Below, piece after piece: positions 26,797 to 33,626 of a stretch of DNA of 64,000 bases; positions within the stretch are counted from its first letter, which is position 1, and every line of letters starts with the position of its first letter. A model generated the notes under the pieces. That model saw only the letters and a list, made by a program, of their open reading frames with translations, was not told the DNA's origin and made no database searches. Position numbers and translations under genes: made by a program. The stretch lies in the NCBI GenBank assembly GCA_021604865.1, contig BQJU01000029.1, forward strand, positions 24,607 through 88,606, read 5' to 3'. The DNA comes from Saprospiraceae bacterium. GTDB lineage: Bacteria > Bacteroidota > Bacteroidia > Chitinophagales > Saprospiraceae.

Positions 26797-28392
26797 TTAT
26801 AATTTAAATTTCGCCAGTTGTTTACCCGTCTTGTTGTCATGTGCATGCACCGTACAAACAAGACAAGAGTCAAATGAACGAGCAACCATGCCCACTTCAA
26901 CTGGGTCATGTGGATCCTCGATTTCTGTGCCTTCCAATGCCGATTCAATTGGACCAGGATTACCATCTTTATCATTCGGACCTACGTTAAAAGTAGTAGG
27001 TGCAACGATTTGATAATTTTCGATAACCCCATTTTTGATTTTAATCCAATGAGCCAAGGCACCACGGGCAGCTTCAGTAGCTCCCCATCCTATTCCATCT
27101 CTCTCTGTTGGTTTGATGTAGAACTCATCATCCAACCGAACTTGGCTCAACCACTCATTCATCATCATATAGAGCCTTGGTGCTTCATGCATCCTGGAAA
27201 GTACCCGGGTGAATACTGATGGCCCTAATTTTTCCATAATATCACCAAATAGCGGGTCGCGGAATTGGTGTTCTTTATTTGCTGGGTTAGCAGCCATAAT
27301 GACCCTTGCTAAAGGTCCAGTTTCTGCAGCATGCCCCATAAAGCGGGGAGATTTTGCCCAACTGTATTTATCACCTACATTTACGTTATGTAGATTTTTG
27401 ATATCCGTTGACGTAGTAGGTATGGGCTCGTCAAATGGATGCAAGCCGTCAGTCTGGTTTTCATACCAGGCGTGTTTTACATCCTCCGAAACCAATTTTT
27501 GATCTGCATCATAATATTTCTTGCCATCCCAAAAACCAGACGGGCTAATGGTAGCAGGATTTCTACCCTCTATCGTCGGCTTATTGTACATGTCTTTGTG
27601 CAGGTAGGTTCCCCAAGCGAGGAATTTACCTACTCCCTGACCAAATTTGTCTAATCCAAATTCCAAACCGGCACGGAGGAATAAACCCAAATCGCTATTG
27701 CGGTGTGATTCATTTTCTTCCAGCCAGGCCATCATATCATCCCAGGACTTGATTTGCATATACCGCTCGATAGAACAACCCAACCAAATAGGTTCCAGCC
27801 AATCATTGCGAAATTGATTCATAATCGCATGGGCACGGGTAATGTCTTTTAAGGTAGGTGCACACATCACTCCACCGGGAATCATATAACTAGAGTGCGG
27901 CCATTGGCCACCAAATAAGGCATATACTTCCACCGGACGACCACTGGCGGTAACGCCCTTTTGGAACGAGGTACCCACGTATGCCGCAAACCTTTTTACA
28001 ACTTCCTGATACAGGGGTTTGTTGGCAAATTTTTTATTCGCCATATCGGTAGCAAAAATGGCATAAAACCATCTTGGGATACTTTGAGAAGTTTCAGCTG
28101 CCTGACCAATAGACCGCATCAAAAGTGCATTGGGTGGTAAAGTTGTTTTCCAGGCTACATCCAATGCGGAGGATGCACAATATAGGTGAGAACCACCACA
28201 AATCCCACATGCACGCGGGGTCACAATCAGTCCGGCTTGTGGATCCTTTCCAGCGAGGATTTTTTCAAATCCGCGAAACATTGCTGCCTGAGTATGTGCA
28301 CGGGTAACCACCCCATTTTCCATATAGACTTTCACATCCAAATCTCCTTCTACCCGTCCGACCGGTGATATATTCAGTTCTTTTAAAGCCAT
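26797..28392 (-). CDS. hupL: [NiFe]-hydrogenase large subunit, group 2a (HupL/HucL type)
   Basis: 531 aa, catalytic subunit that oxidises H2 at the Ni-Fe(CN)2CO site. L1 motif RACGICGGSH provides C62 and C65 (H69 nearby). L2 motif SFDSCLVCTVH provides C510 and C513, with H516 marking the cleavage site. The last 15 residues (AHDNKTGKQLAKFKL) are the tail removed by the endopeptidase. The N-terminus ISPVGRVEGDLDV is typical. L2 has Ser in place of the Pro of DPCxxC. It lies 50 bp downstream of the nearer small-subunit gene. Confidence 0.97.
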   Translation of the reverse strand: MALKELNISPVGRVEGDLDVKVYMENGVVTRAHTQAAMFRGFEKILAGKDPQAGLIVTPRACGICGGSHLYCASSALDVAWKTTLPPNALLMRSIGQAAETSQSIPRWFYAIFATDMANKKFANKPLYQEVVKRFAAYVGTSFQKGVTASGRPVEVYALFGGQWPHSSYMIPGGVMCAPTLKDITRAHAIMNQFRNDWLEPIWLGCSIERYMQIKSWDDMMAWLEENESHRNSDLGLFLRAGLEFGLDKFGQGVGKFLAWGTYLHKDMYNKPTIEGRNPATISPSGFWDGKKYYDADQKLVSEDVKHAWYENQTDGLHPFDEPIPTTSTDIKNLHNVNVGDKYSWAKSPRFMGHAAETGPLARVIMAANPANKEHQFRDPLFGDIMEKLGPSVFTRVLSRMHEAPRLYMMMNEWLSQVRLDDEFYIKPTERDGIGWGATEAARGALAHWIKIKNGVIENYQIVAPTTFNVGPNDKDGNPGPIESALEGTEIEDPHDPVEVGMVARSFDSCLVCTVHAHDNKTGKQLAKFKL

Positions 28393-28442
28393 TTTTTTTA
28401 ATTTAAGAATTGTAAGTGAATAAATTCTATACTATGCTACTT

Positions 28443-29402
28443 CTATTTGGATGTCGCCTTAATAGATTTATCAGAAGGCATTAATTTTCCAATTCCCGCT
28501 TTGAAATAATAGCCTAGTTTACTTTCTCCTGTCGGAACATCTTGCGGTAAGAATCCCAGGTATTTCAAAGTCTTAAATACACTTCCTTTTTTCAAATCAT
28601 GGTGCGGAAATCCCGGTTCGGTACATCCCAAACAAGGGTGATTCACTCTTGTCTTACTGGATTGTCTATTCCAAAGGATACGGTTACAGCTTGCATGTGT
28701 CATTGGTCCACGACAACCTACTTCGTAAAATAAACACCCGCCACGTTTTCCAAAATGGCCATCAATCTTTTCAGCAAAACTCCGGACATTTGGACAACCG
28801 GTTTGTACAAAATCTGTAAAGAAAGTCTTTGGACGATGATAATCATCTATCAAAACATCGCCAATCCGGCCTGTAGAAATGGCCACCAAAATTTGGGTAA
28901 TCCAATCCGGGTGAGCCGGACAACCTGGAATATTAATAACTGGTAAGCCACCCTTAGATACAAAACCTCCACCTAAATAGCCACCTTTATTCTTCTTATG
29001 GAACTGCATCCCTGTAGATTCACTGGGATTAGGCGGGACAGCAGGAATTCCACCCCAGGTAGCACAATCACCTATAGCCACTACATATTGTGCCGCTTCA
29101 GACAATTCCTTGACCCAATCTTTCATCGGTCGTTCAGCAAAGAGATTCATATCGCCAGTACCGTTGGGTCCTTCCACAACCGTGCCTTCAAAAACAAAAA
29201 TATCTAATTGGGTTTTCCCGGAAATACAGTCGTTCATCAGGTCCGAAACCTGTTTTCCAATTTCAAGTCCAATTGTTGGGTGCCAAAGTATGTTGATGCC
29301 AAAATCGACGATCAGTTCAATAACTGTCGGTTCTTCGGCATTGAGAAAAGACATGGTGTTGCCGCTGCAAGCACCTCCTTGTAACCATAAGACATTAGCC
29401 AT
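28443..29402 (-). CDS. hupS: [NiFe]-hydrogenase small subunit, group 2a, copy 1
   Basis: 319 aa from the ATG at 29402 (MANVLWLQGGACSGNT). A 16-codon upstream extension has no family support. It holds the Fe-S relay. Conserved Cys contexts are GGACSGN (C12), AIGDCATWGG, NIPGCPAHPDW, VQTGCPNV, GGCLFYEVGCRGPMTHASCN and HPCLGCTEPGFP. The first proximal-cluster Cys of the classic CxxC is Gly here, as in other group 2a proteins. There is no Tat signal peptide and no C-terminal membrane helix, so the enzyme faces the cytoplasm. It is paired with the large subunit. Two palindromic operators lie about 110-150 bp upstream. Confidence 0.96.
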   Translation of the reverse strand: MANVLWLQGGACSGNTMSFLNAEEPTVIELIVDFGINILWHPTIGLEIGKQVSDLMNDCISGKTQLDIFVFEGTVVEGPNGTGDMNLFAERPMKDWVKELSEAAQYVVAIGDCATWGGIPAVPPNPSESTGMQFHKKNKGGYLGGGFVSKGGLPVINIPGCPAHPDWITQILVAISTGRIGDVLIDDYHRPKTFFTDFVQTGCPNVRSFAEKIDGHFGKRGGCLFYEVGCRGPMTHASCNRILWNRQSSKTRVNHPCLGCTEPGFPHHDLKKGSVFKTLKYLGFLPQDVPTGESKLGYYFKAGIGKLMPSDKSIKATSK

Positions 29403-29484
29403 AGTGGAAGTTTTTGTATTATGCTTATATAATTTTATACATCCAGTCAAGTCCAGAATTCTGTATTACACAGAAATATAAAAC

Positions 29485-29492
29485 CAAATATA
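29485..29492 (-). promoter_or_regulatory. Candidate -7 box of the hupS-hupL promoter
   Basis: Minus-strand TATATTTG matches the Bacteroidota -7 consensus TAnnTTTG. It lies 83 bp upstream of the hupS start. The expected -33 position falls inside the first operator palindrome. No good TTG is seen there, consistent with a promoter that needs an activator, though this is weak evidence. Confidence 0.5.
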
Positions 29493-29508
29493 AGCAACGA
29501 ATTCCGGA

Positions 29509-29526
29509 TTAGAAAGAATTTTCTAA
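29509..29526. promoter_or_regulatory. Palindromic operator 1
   Basis: TTAGAAA-GAAT-TTTCTAA: perfect 7-bp half sites with a 4-bp spacer. It overlaps the expected -33 region of the hupS promoter. Size and symmetry suit a TetR-family dimer; two tetR genes lie 1.8-3 kb upstream. Confidence 0.7.
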
Positions 29527-29532
29527 TACTTT

Positions 29533-29550
29533 TTAGAAAAAAATTTCTAA
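29533..29550. promoter_or_regulatory. Palindromic operator 2
   Basis: TTAGAAA-AAAA-TTTCTAA: the same half sites and spacer length as operator 1, centred exactly 24 bp further upstream. The repeated design makes chance unlikely in this AT-rich spacer. Confidence 0.7.
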
Positions 29551-29640
29551 TTGCTTGAAAACTTACTCTAATTCAGGGCTCACGCTTGTTTTTTAATTAA
29601 AGCCACAAAGTGAAGGTGTATGTTACCGCATAGGGTTTCT

Positions 29641-30600
29641 TTATTTAGACGACAGGTCATTTTCTCCAGGATTAGAAAGCAGCTTATTATACCCTCTCTT
29701 AAAATAAAAACTCAATTTGCTTTCTCCTTCAGGTGTTTCTTTGGGCAGAAATCCCAAATATTTCATCGTTTTAAAAATGCTCCCCTTTTCTAAATCATGG
29801 TGTGGAAAACCAGGTTCTGTGCAACCAAGGCAGGGATGGTTGGCCCTGGTTTTGCTCGATGTTCGATTCCAAAGAATACGGTTACAACTCGCATGAGTCA
29901 TAGGTCCACGGCAGCCTACTTCATAAAACAAACAGCCGCCACGTTTACCAAATGCGCCTTCTATTTTATTATTGAAGCTACTTACATTGGGACAACCCGT
30001 TTGAACAAAATCCGTAAAAAAGGTCTTCGGCCGGTGGAAATCATCCAAAAGGACTTCATGCATTCGCCCTGTGGCAATGGCTACCAGGATTTGGGTCATC
30101 CAGTCGGGATGAGCTGGGCATCCTGGTATATTAATGACGGGGAGACCACTTTTGGTAACAAAATCTTTGCCCAGATAGCCTCCTTTATCTCTTTTGTGGA
30201 ACTGTACGCCTGTTGATTCGGTCGGATTTGGTGGAACGGCGACAATGCCACCCCAAGTAGCACAATCGCCAATAGCTACTACATAATTGGCTACTCTGGC
30301 CATATCGTTTACCCAATCCTTCATGGGTCGGTCGGCAAAATAATTCATATTGCCCGTACCATCAGCACCCTGAATGACCGTTCCTTCAAAGACAAAAACG
30401 TCGACAGAAACTCGTCCGGAAAGCGCATCATTTAACACTTCTTTTACCTGCTCTCCAATTTCCAAACCAATCGAAGGGTGATAAAGGATACGTATGCCAA
30501 AATCAGTGACCAATTCAATAACTGTAGGTTGTTCAGCATTGAGAAAAGACATTGTATTTCCACTACAAGCACCACCTTTCAGCCAAATCAGGTTCGTCAT
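29641..30600 (-). CDS. [NiFe]-hydrogenase small subunit, group 2a, copy 2
   Basis: 319 aa from the ATG at 30600 (MTNLIWLKGGACSGNT). The frame runs on upstream for 37 codons, but that part lies in an unrelated spacer and repeat copy D. It is a close paralogue of the 28443-29402 product along the full length, and every Fe-S Cys context is retained (GGACSGN, GDCATWGG, NIPGCPAHP, QTGCPNV, GGCLFYEVGCRGPMTHASCN, HPCLGCTEP). Differences cluster at the surface-like N-terminal half (KEVLNDALSGRVSVD) and the C-terminal tail. No second large subunit is present, so it would have to pair with the same HupL, with a distant one, or act differently. Confidence 0.95.
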   Translation of the reverse strand: MTNLIWLKGGACSGNTMSFLNAEQPTVIELVTDFGIRILYHPSIGLEIGEQVKEVLNDALSGRVSVDVFVFEGTVIQGADGTGNMNYFADRPMKDWVNDMARVANYVVAIGDCATWGGIVAVPPNPTESTGVQFHKRDKGGYLGKDFVTKSGLPVINIPGCPAHPDWMTQILVAIATGRMHEVLLDDFHRPKTFFTDFVQTGCPNVSSFNNKIEGAFGKRGGCLFYEVGCRGPMTHASCNRILWNRTSSKTRANHPCLGCTEPGFPHHDLEKGSIFKTMKYLGFLPKETPEGESKLSFYFKRGYNKLLSNPGENDLSSK

Positions 30601-30647
30601 ACACTTTAATCTTTGGTTTTCCCAAATGAAATCACCACCCCGTTTAA

Positions 30648-30722
30648 GAGCTTCATGTTTGGAGGCCAACCGTACGCTTGCGCTGAAGCAAGCGAGGAGC
30701 ATGGGCTGCAAACAAGCTCTAA
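30648..30722. repeat. Short inverted-end element, copy D
   Basis: About 75 bp with ends AGAGCTTCATGTTTGGAGGC and GGCTGCAAACAAGCTCTAAG. The interior TACGCTTGCGCTGAAGC is the inverse of a block in copy C. It overlaps the stop codon of the tetR gene and separates it from small-subunit copy 2. Confidence 0.65.
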
Positions 30723-31357
30723 GAAGGATGCTTAATTAGAGGAATAATCAATTGTTCAAACTCTCTTTTACCCGCTTCAGTGAAATATGGATAAACCAAA
30801 TTCCAGACCATCTCTTTGAATTTTTCCGGTGTAGGTATTCCATTTATCCCTCTGGCCGAATTCTGGGCATGCCAAAAAGAAATCATGACCCAAATTGAAT
30901 TAGCCAGGTTGTCGTATAATCCTTCGCGAAGTTCTTTAATAATTATACCTCTTCGTTGATTGAAATCAAACCGCCTGCGAATCTGGCTAATCATTTTACT
31001 CACATGATGTTGGCGTTTTGAATGAATGGAGGGGCTCATCCTTTCAATTTCTAATAAATCAAGAAAGTAAAAGGGATATTTTTGGAGGAAAGAAAAATAT
31101 TTAGATAGTTGATAATCAAAATCTATTAGGTTAGGGAAAAGCCGATAGGCAGACAAAATTTCGGTAATATCATCATCCAAATTTTCATTAACCGCTTCTA
31201 TTATGGCTTCCTTATTTTTAAAATGATAGGCCAGATTTCCCACACTAATACCTATTTCATCAGCGATCTGTTGTAAACGTACATTGGCTAGCCCATTTTC
31301 GTTGAACAACTGAATGGATGCGATTAAAATTTTTTGTTTGGTGTTTAAGTCTGCCAT
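30719..31357 (-). CDS. TetR/AcrR-family regulator 1
   Basis: 212 aa from the ATG at 31357 (MADLNTKQKILIASIQLFNE). The N-terminal helix-turn-helix domain is clear (ANVRLQQIADEIGISVGNLA, then YHFKNKEAIIEAV). The C-terminal domain (about 60-212) is all helical and shares layout with regulator 2 (YFLDLLEIER; LVYPYFTEAGKREFEQL). The inducer is unknown. The location upstream of the small-subunit genes makes it a candidate controller of hydrogenase expression, perhaps through the TTAGAAA palindromes. Confidence 0.9.
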   Translation of the reverse strand: MADLNTKQKILIASIQLFNENGLANVRLQQIADEIGISVGNLAYHFKNKEAIIEAVNENLDDDITEILSAYRLFPNLIDFDYQLSKYFSFLQKYPFYFLDLLEIERMSPSIHSKRQHHVSKMISQIRRRFDFNQRRGIIIKELREGLYDNLANSIWVMISFWHAQNSARGINGIPTPEKFKEMVWNLVYPYFTEAGKREFEQLIIPLIKHPS

Positions 31358-31437
31358 TTTAAATGGAAATTTCTTTATTGCGATCATTTATTTATTGGGG
31401 AGTGCGCTTATTTATCTGGTACTTGGTTTCTGCCGCA

Positions 31438-31794
31438 CTAGCTGGGGCATAGTTTAAAGTCTTCAATATTTACTTTCAAAGTACCTCTTTGGTCTTTTGC
31501 TGCCAGACGTCTCATATACCAGGCATTTAATTCTGCTCTGTCTTTACAACTATGACGGGAAATAACTCTTTTTATCAACTTTTGAGGCTCCTGGAAATGG
31601 GCAAAAACCAGCTGTATTTCCCACATTCCGTCTCTTTTTACAATATTTTCAATCACAGCGGTATCTCTGAGCCACCAATCATCAGAAAGAAAAGCCATAT
31701 CAGTCGAAAAGCCGGGCTTCTCTGTAAAATGCTGGTTGTCCAGCAAGTTAAGCAGCTCGTTGTAAGCTTTTTCGTCAAGATTGAAATTTTCCAT
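31438..31794 (-). CDS. Small hydrogenase-associated protein, family X member 2 (118 aa)
   Basis: 118 aa from the ATG at 31794 (MENFNLDEKAYNELLNLLDN). An upstream start would give a poor hydrophobic extension. It is a paralogue of the 25152-25475 product: STDMAFLSDDWWLRDTAVIE, then a conserved W, RVISRH, and the C-terminal KDQRGTLKVNIEDFKLC. The extra N-terminal helix is absent from member 1. It lies between the two tetR genes. The family is not recognised. No enzymatic motif is visible, and the conserved Cys near the C-terminus is the only candidate functional residue. Confidence 0.75.
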   Translation of the reverse strand: MENFNLDEKAYNELLNLLDNQHFTEKPGFSTDMAFLSDDWWLRDTAVIENIVKRDGMWEIQLVFAHFQEPQKLIKRVISRHSCKDRAELNAWYMRRLAAKDQRGTLKVNIEDFKLCPS

Positions 31795-31857
31795 TAATTG
31801 CTTTATCAAAAAAAGAAATCTTCTACGACAAACAAATTTAATCAAAAAAGAGAAGGA

Positions 31858-32481
31858 TTAAAAACCATTTGGTGCATTTAGCATTTGTTGGTACTCCATC
31901 TCCCCCATTTTGGTAAAATAGGGAAACAATAGGGCCCAGATAGCAGCTTTATAACCTTGTTCATCTTCAACAACTTCAGCTCTTACCATTCTCTGTATCG
32001 GCCAAAAGTCAATAGTCATCCATATTTGAACGGAAAGTTTTTCATAAATGCTCGCCAAAGGTTCGGCAATCAATGCTCCCCGGGAAACATTAAAATCAAT
32101 CATCGTTTTCAATTGACTAACCCGCCAATCTATCTGCTGGCGGTGTACTTCTGCAATTTCCGGATAAGCACGGGCGATTTCCAAAGCATCCAAGTAATAA
32201 AAGATGTATTCTTGTTGCAGTGCAAAAATCCGGCTGAACAACCTATCCATGTAATCAAAAAGAGGAACAGTGAGGTATTCTGCCAACAATTCTTTTTGCC
32301 TTTTTGCCAATTTGATATACAATGCCATTACTATGGCCTCTTTGTTTTCATAGTGGTAGGCCATGTTGCCTATACTTACAAAAGCTTCATCAGCAATGTG
32401 TTGCAAACGAACATTAATCAGCCCATTTTCATTAAATAGCTTTAAAGCAGCTCCCGGAATTTTTTGTTTTGTACTGGCCAT
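31858..32481 (-). CDS. TetR/AcrR-family regulator 2
   Basis: 207 aa starting at the ATG at 32481. The HTH (INVRLQHIADEAFVSIGNMA, then YHYENKEAIVMAL) is closely similar to regulator 1, and the C-terminal domain follows the same pattern (YFLDALEI-like YYLDALEIAR; LLFPYFTKMGEMEYQQML). The two are paralogues, part of a local duplication that also includes the small subunits and the family-X genes. It is divergent from the cupin gene; a palindrome in the shared spacer could be an operator. Confidence 0.9.
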   Translation of the reverse strand: MASTKQKIPGAALKLFNENGLINVRLQHIADEAFVSIGNMAYHYENKEAIVMALYIKLAKRQKELLAEYLTVPLFDYMDRLFSRIFALQQEYIFYYLDALEIARAYPEIAEVHRQQIDWRVSQLKTMIDFNVSRGALIAEPLASIYEKLSVQIWMTIDFWPIQRMVRAEVVEDEQGYKAAIWALLFPYFTKMGEMEYQQMLNAPNGF

Positions 32482-32547
32482 AATCGCCGAAAAATTTACC
32501 AGAGTTGTTTTTACTTGAAAAAAAAACCAATTTAGGGTATTTTAGAC

Positions 32548-32562
32548 ATACTCTTAAAGTAT
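32548..32562. promoter_or_regulatory. Imperfect palindrome between tetR 2 and the cupin gene
   Basis: ATACTCTTAAAGTAT has ATACT/AGTAT outer arms and a TTAA core; it lies 5 bp before the cupin ATG and 67 bp upstream of tetR 2. It could be an operator for the divergent regulator, but it differs from the TTAGAAA palindromes. Confidence 0.35.
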
Positions 32563-32567
32563 AACTT

Positions 32568-32972
32568 ATGAAATGGCTGTATTTATCCGTTTTTTTAATA
32601 ACGACAATAACGAGCTTGTCGGCTCAAAACAGATCATCCTTAAGAGAGATAGAACCGACTCAGCCCGATTATGAAAATGTGCATGTCCAACCCCTTTATA
32701 CGGACTCTACGACCAGTACCTTTCTTGTTTTTGTAAAAAAAGAGGTCCCCAAACACTACCATGCCTCTCATACCGAACAGGTAATGGTCCTGGAAGGAAA
32801 GGGCCGGATGCAATTGGGAGAAAAGGAAATCATGGTTAAAAAAGGAGACTTTATTGTGATTCCCGCCGGTACACTTCACGCTGTCCGGGTCATAGGCCGT
32901 AAGCCGATGAAAGTACTCTCCATTCAAAGTCCTGAATTTAAAGGAGAAGACAGAATTTTTGTCGACAATTGA
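32568..32972 (+). CDS. Exported single-domain cupin
   Basis: 134 aa with a signal peptide (MKWLYLSVFLITTITSLSAQ). The cupin core follows, with metal-ligand motif 1 (KHYHASHTEQVMVLEGKG) and motif 2 (KKGDFIVIPAGTLHAVRVIG) giving the usual His-His-Glu-His set. It is a small cupin_2 barrel, probably periplasmic. The substrate is unknown. It is divergent from tetR 2. Confidence 0.85.
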   Translation: MKWLYLSVFLITTITSLSAQNRSSLREIEPTQPDYENVHVQPLYTDSTTSTFLVFVKKEVPKHYHASHTEQVMVLEGKGRMQLGEKEIMVKKGDFIVIPAGTLHAVRVIGRKPMKVLSIQSPEFKGEDRIFVDN

Positions 32973-33041
32973 GCTGTCATTAAAACAATTAATTTCTCGT
33001 AGTCGTTTTATTGGAATCTTGAAAATCATTTATACTGTTTT

Positions 33042-33626
33042 ATGCACGATATAGAGCCATATTTTCACTGGCGAGACAAATACATTGCCTCCGAAGATTC
33101 CCGGTCTCCTTTTTATGGGCAGACCTATGAGGAATTTCGCTTTACGCAAAAAATCTATAACTACTATATTCATCCTCAATGGGATGCTTTTGGTTCCAGT
33201 ACTCTTTATTTAAAGGTGCTCTACACCAACTATGAAAAAGGCGTCACCATTATGGAAATGATCGGTGAATGGAACGATTGCCTGCACAATGATGTCATGT
33301 ACCTCAAACGTGATGTCATTGACCCCATGATTAAAGAAGGCATCACCAAATACATCCTGGTTTGCGAAAATGTACTCAACTTTCATGGCTCTGACGACAG
33401 TTATTATGAAGAATGGTACGACGATATCAAAGAAGAAGACGGCTGGATCTGCCTGCTCAATACCCTTCCTCATGTAGAGGATGAGATGAAAGAATCCCAA
33501 CTACAATACTACATCAACTTCGGTGGCAACTTCAACGATGTCAACTGGCGGCCGCAAAAACCCAAACTACTCTTCCGCGCTGTCGATGCTATCCTCAAAG
33601 GGGAAACCAAGCGACTGGCATTTTAA
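33042..33626 (+). CDS. Conserved hypothetical protein (194 aa)
   Basis: Soluble protein rich in aromatic and acidic residues (YFHWRDKYIASEDSRSPFYG at the N-terminus; CENVLNFHGSDDSYYEEWYD in the middle; YYINFGGNFNDVNWRPQKPK near the end). No domain is recognised. I have the impression of a Bacteroidota-restricted family. The 3' end overlaps the convergent DPP-IV gene by 4 bp. Confidence 0.75.
   Translation: MHDIEPYFHWRDKYIASEDSRSPFYGQTYEEFRFTQKIYNYYIHPQWDAFGSSTLYLKVLYTNYEKGVTIMEMIGEWNDCLHNDVMYLKRDVIDPMIKEGITKYILVCENVLNFHGSDDSYYEEWYDDIKEEDGWICLLNTLPHVEDEMKESQLQYYINFGGNFNDVNWRPQKPKLLFRAVDAILKGETKRLAF

Noticed and set aside
29403..29450. Longer N-terminus for hydrogenase small subunit copy 1
   Set aside because: The extra 16 residues are not Tat-like and have no family similarity; the paralogue also aligns from the later ATG.
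26797..30600. Classification as group 1h ([NiFe] actinobacterial-type) hydrogenase
   Set aside because: The small-subunit N-terminus (LWLQGGACSGNT, FLNAEEPTVIEL) is of the HupS/HucS group 2a type, unlike the group 1h pattern.
30601..30711. 37-residue N-terminal extension of small subunit copy 2
   Set aside because: It runs into repeat copy D and has no twin-arginine motif; the start at 30600 matches copy 1 exactly in length.
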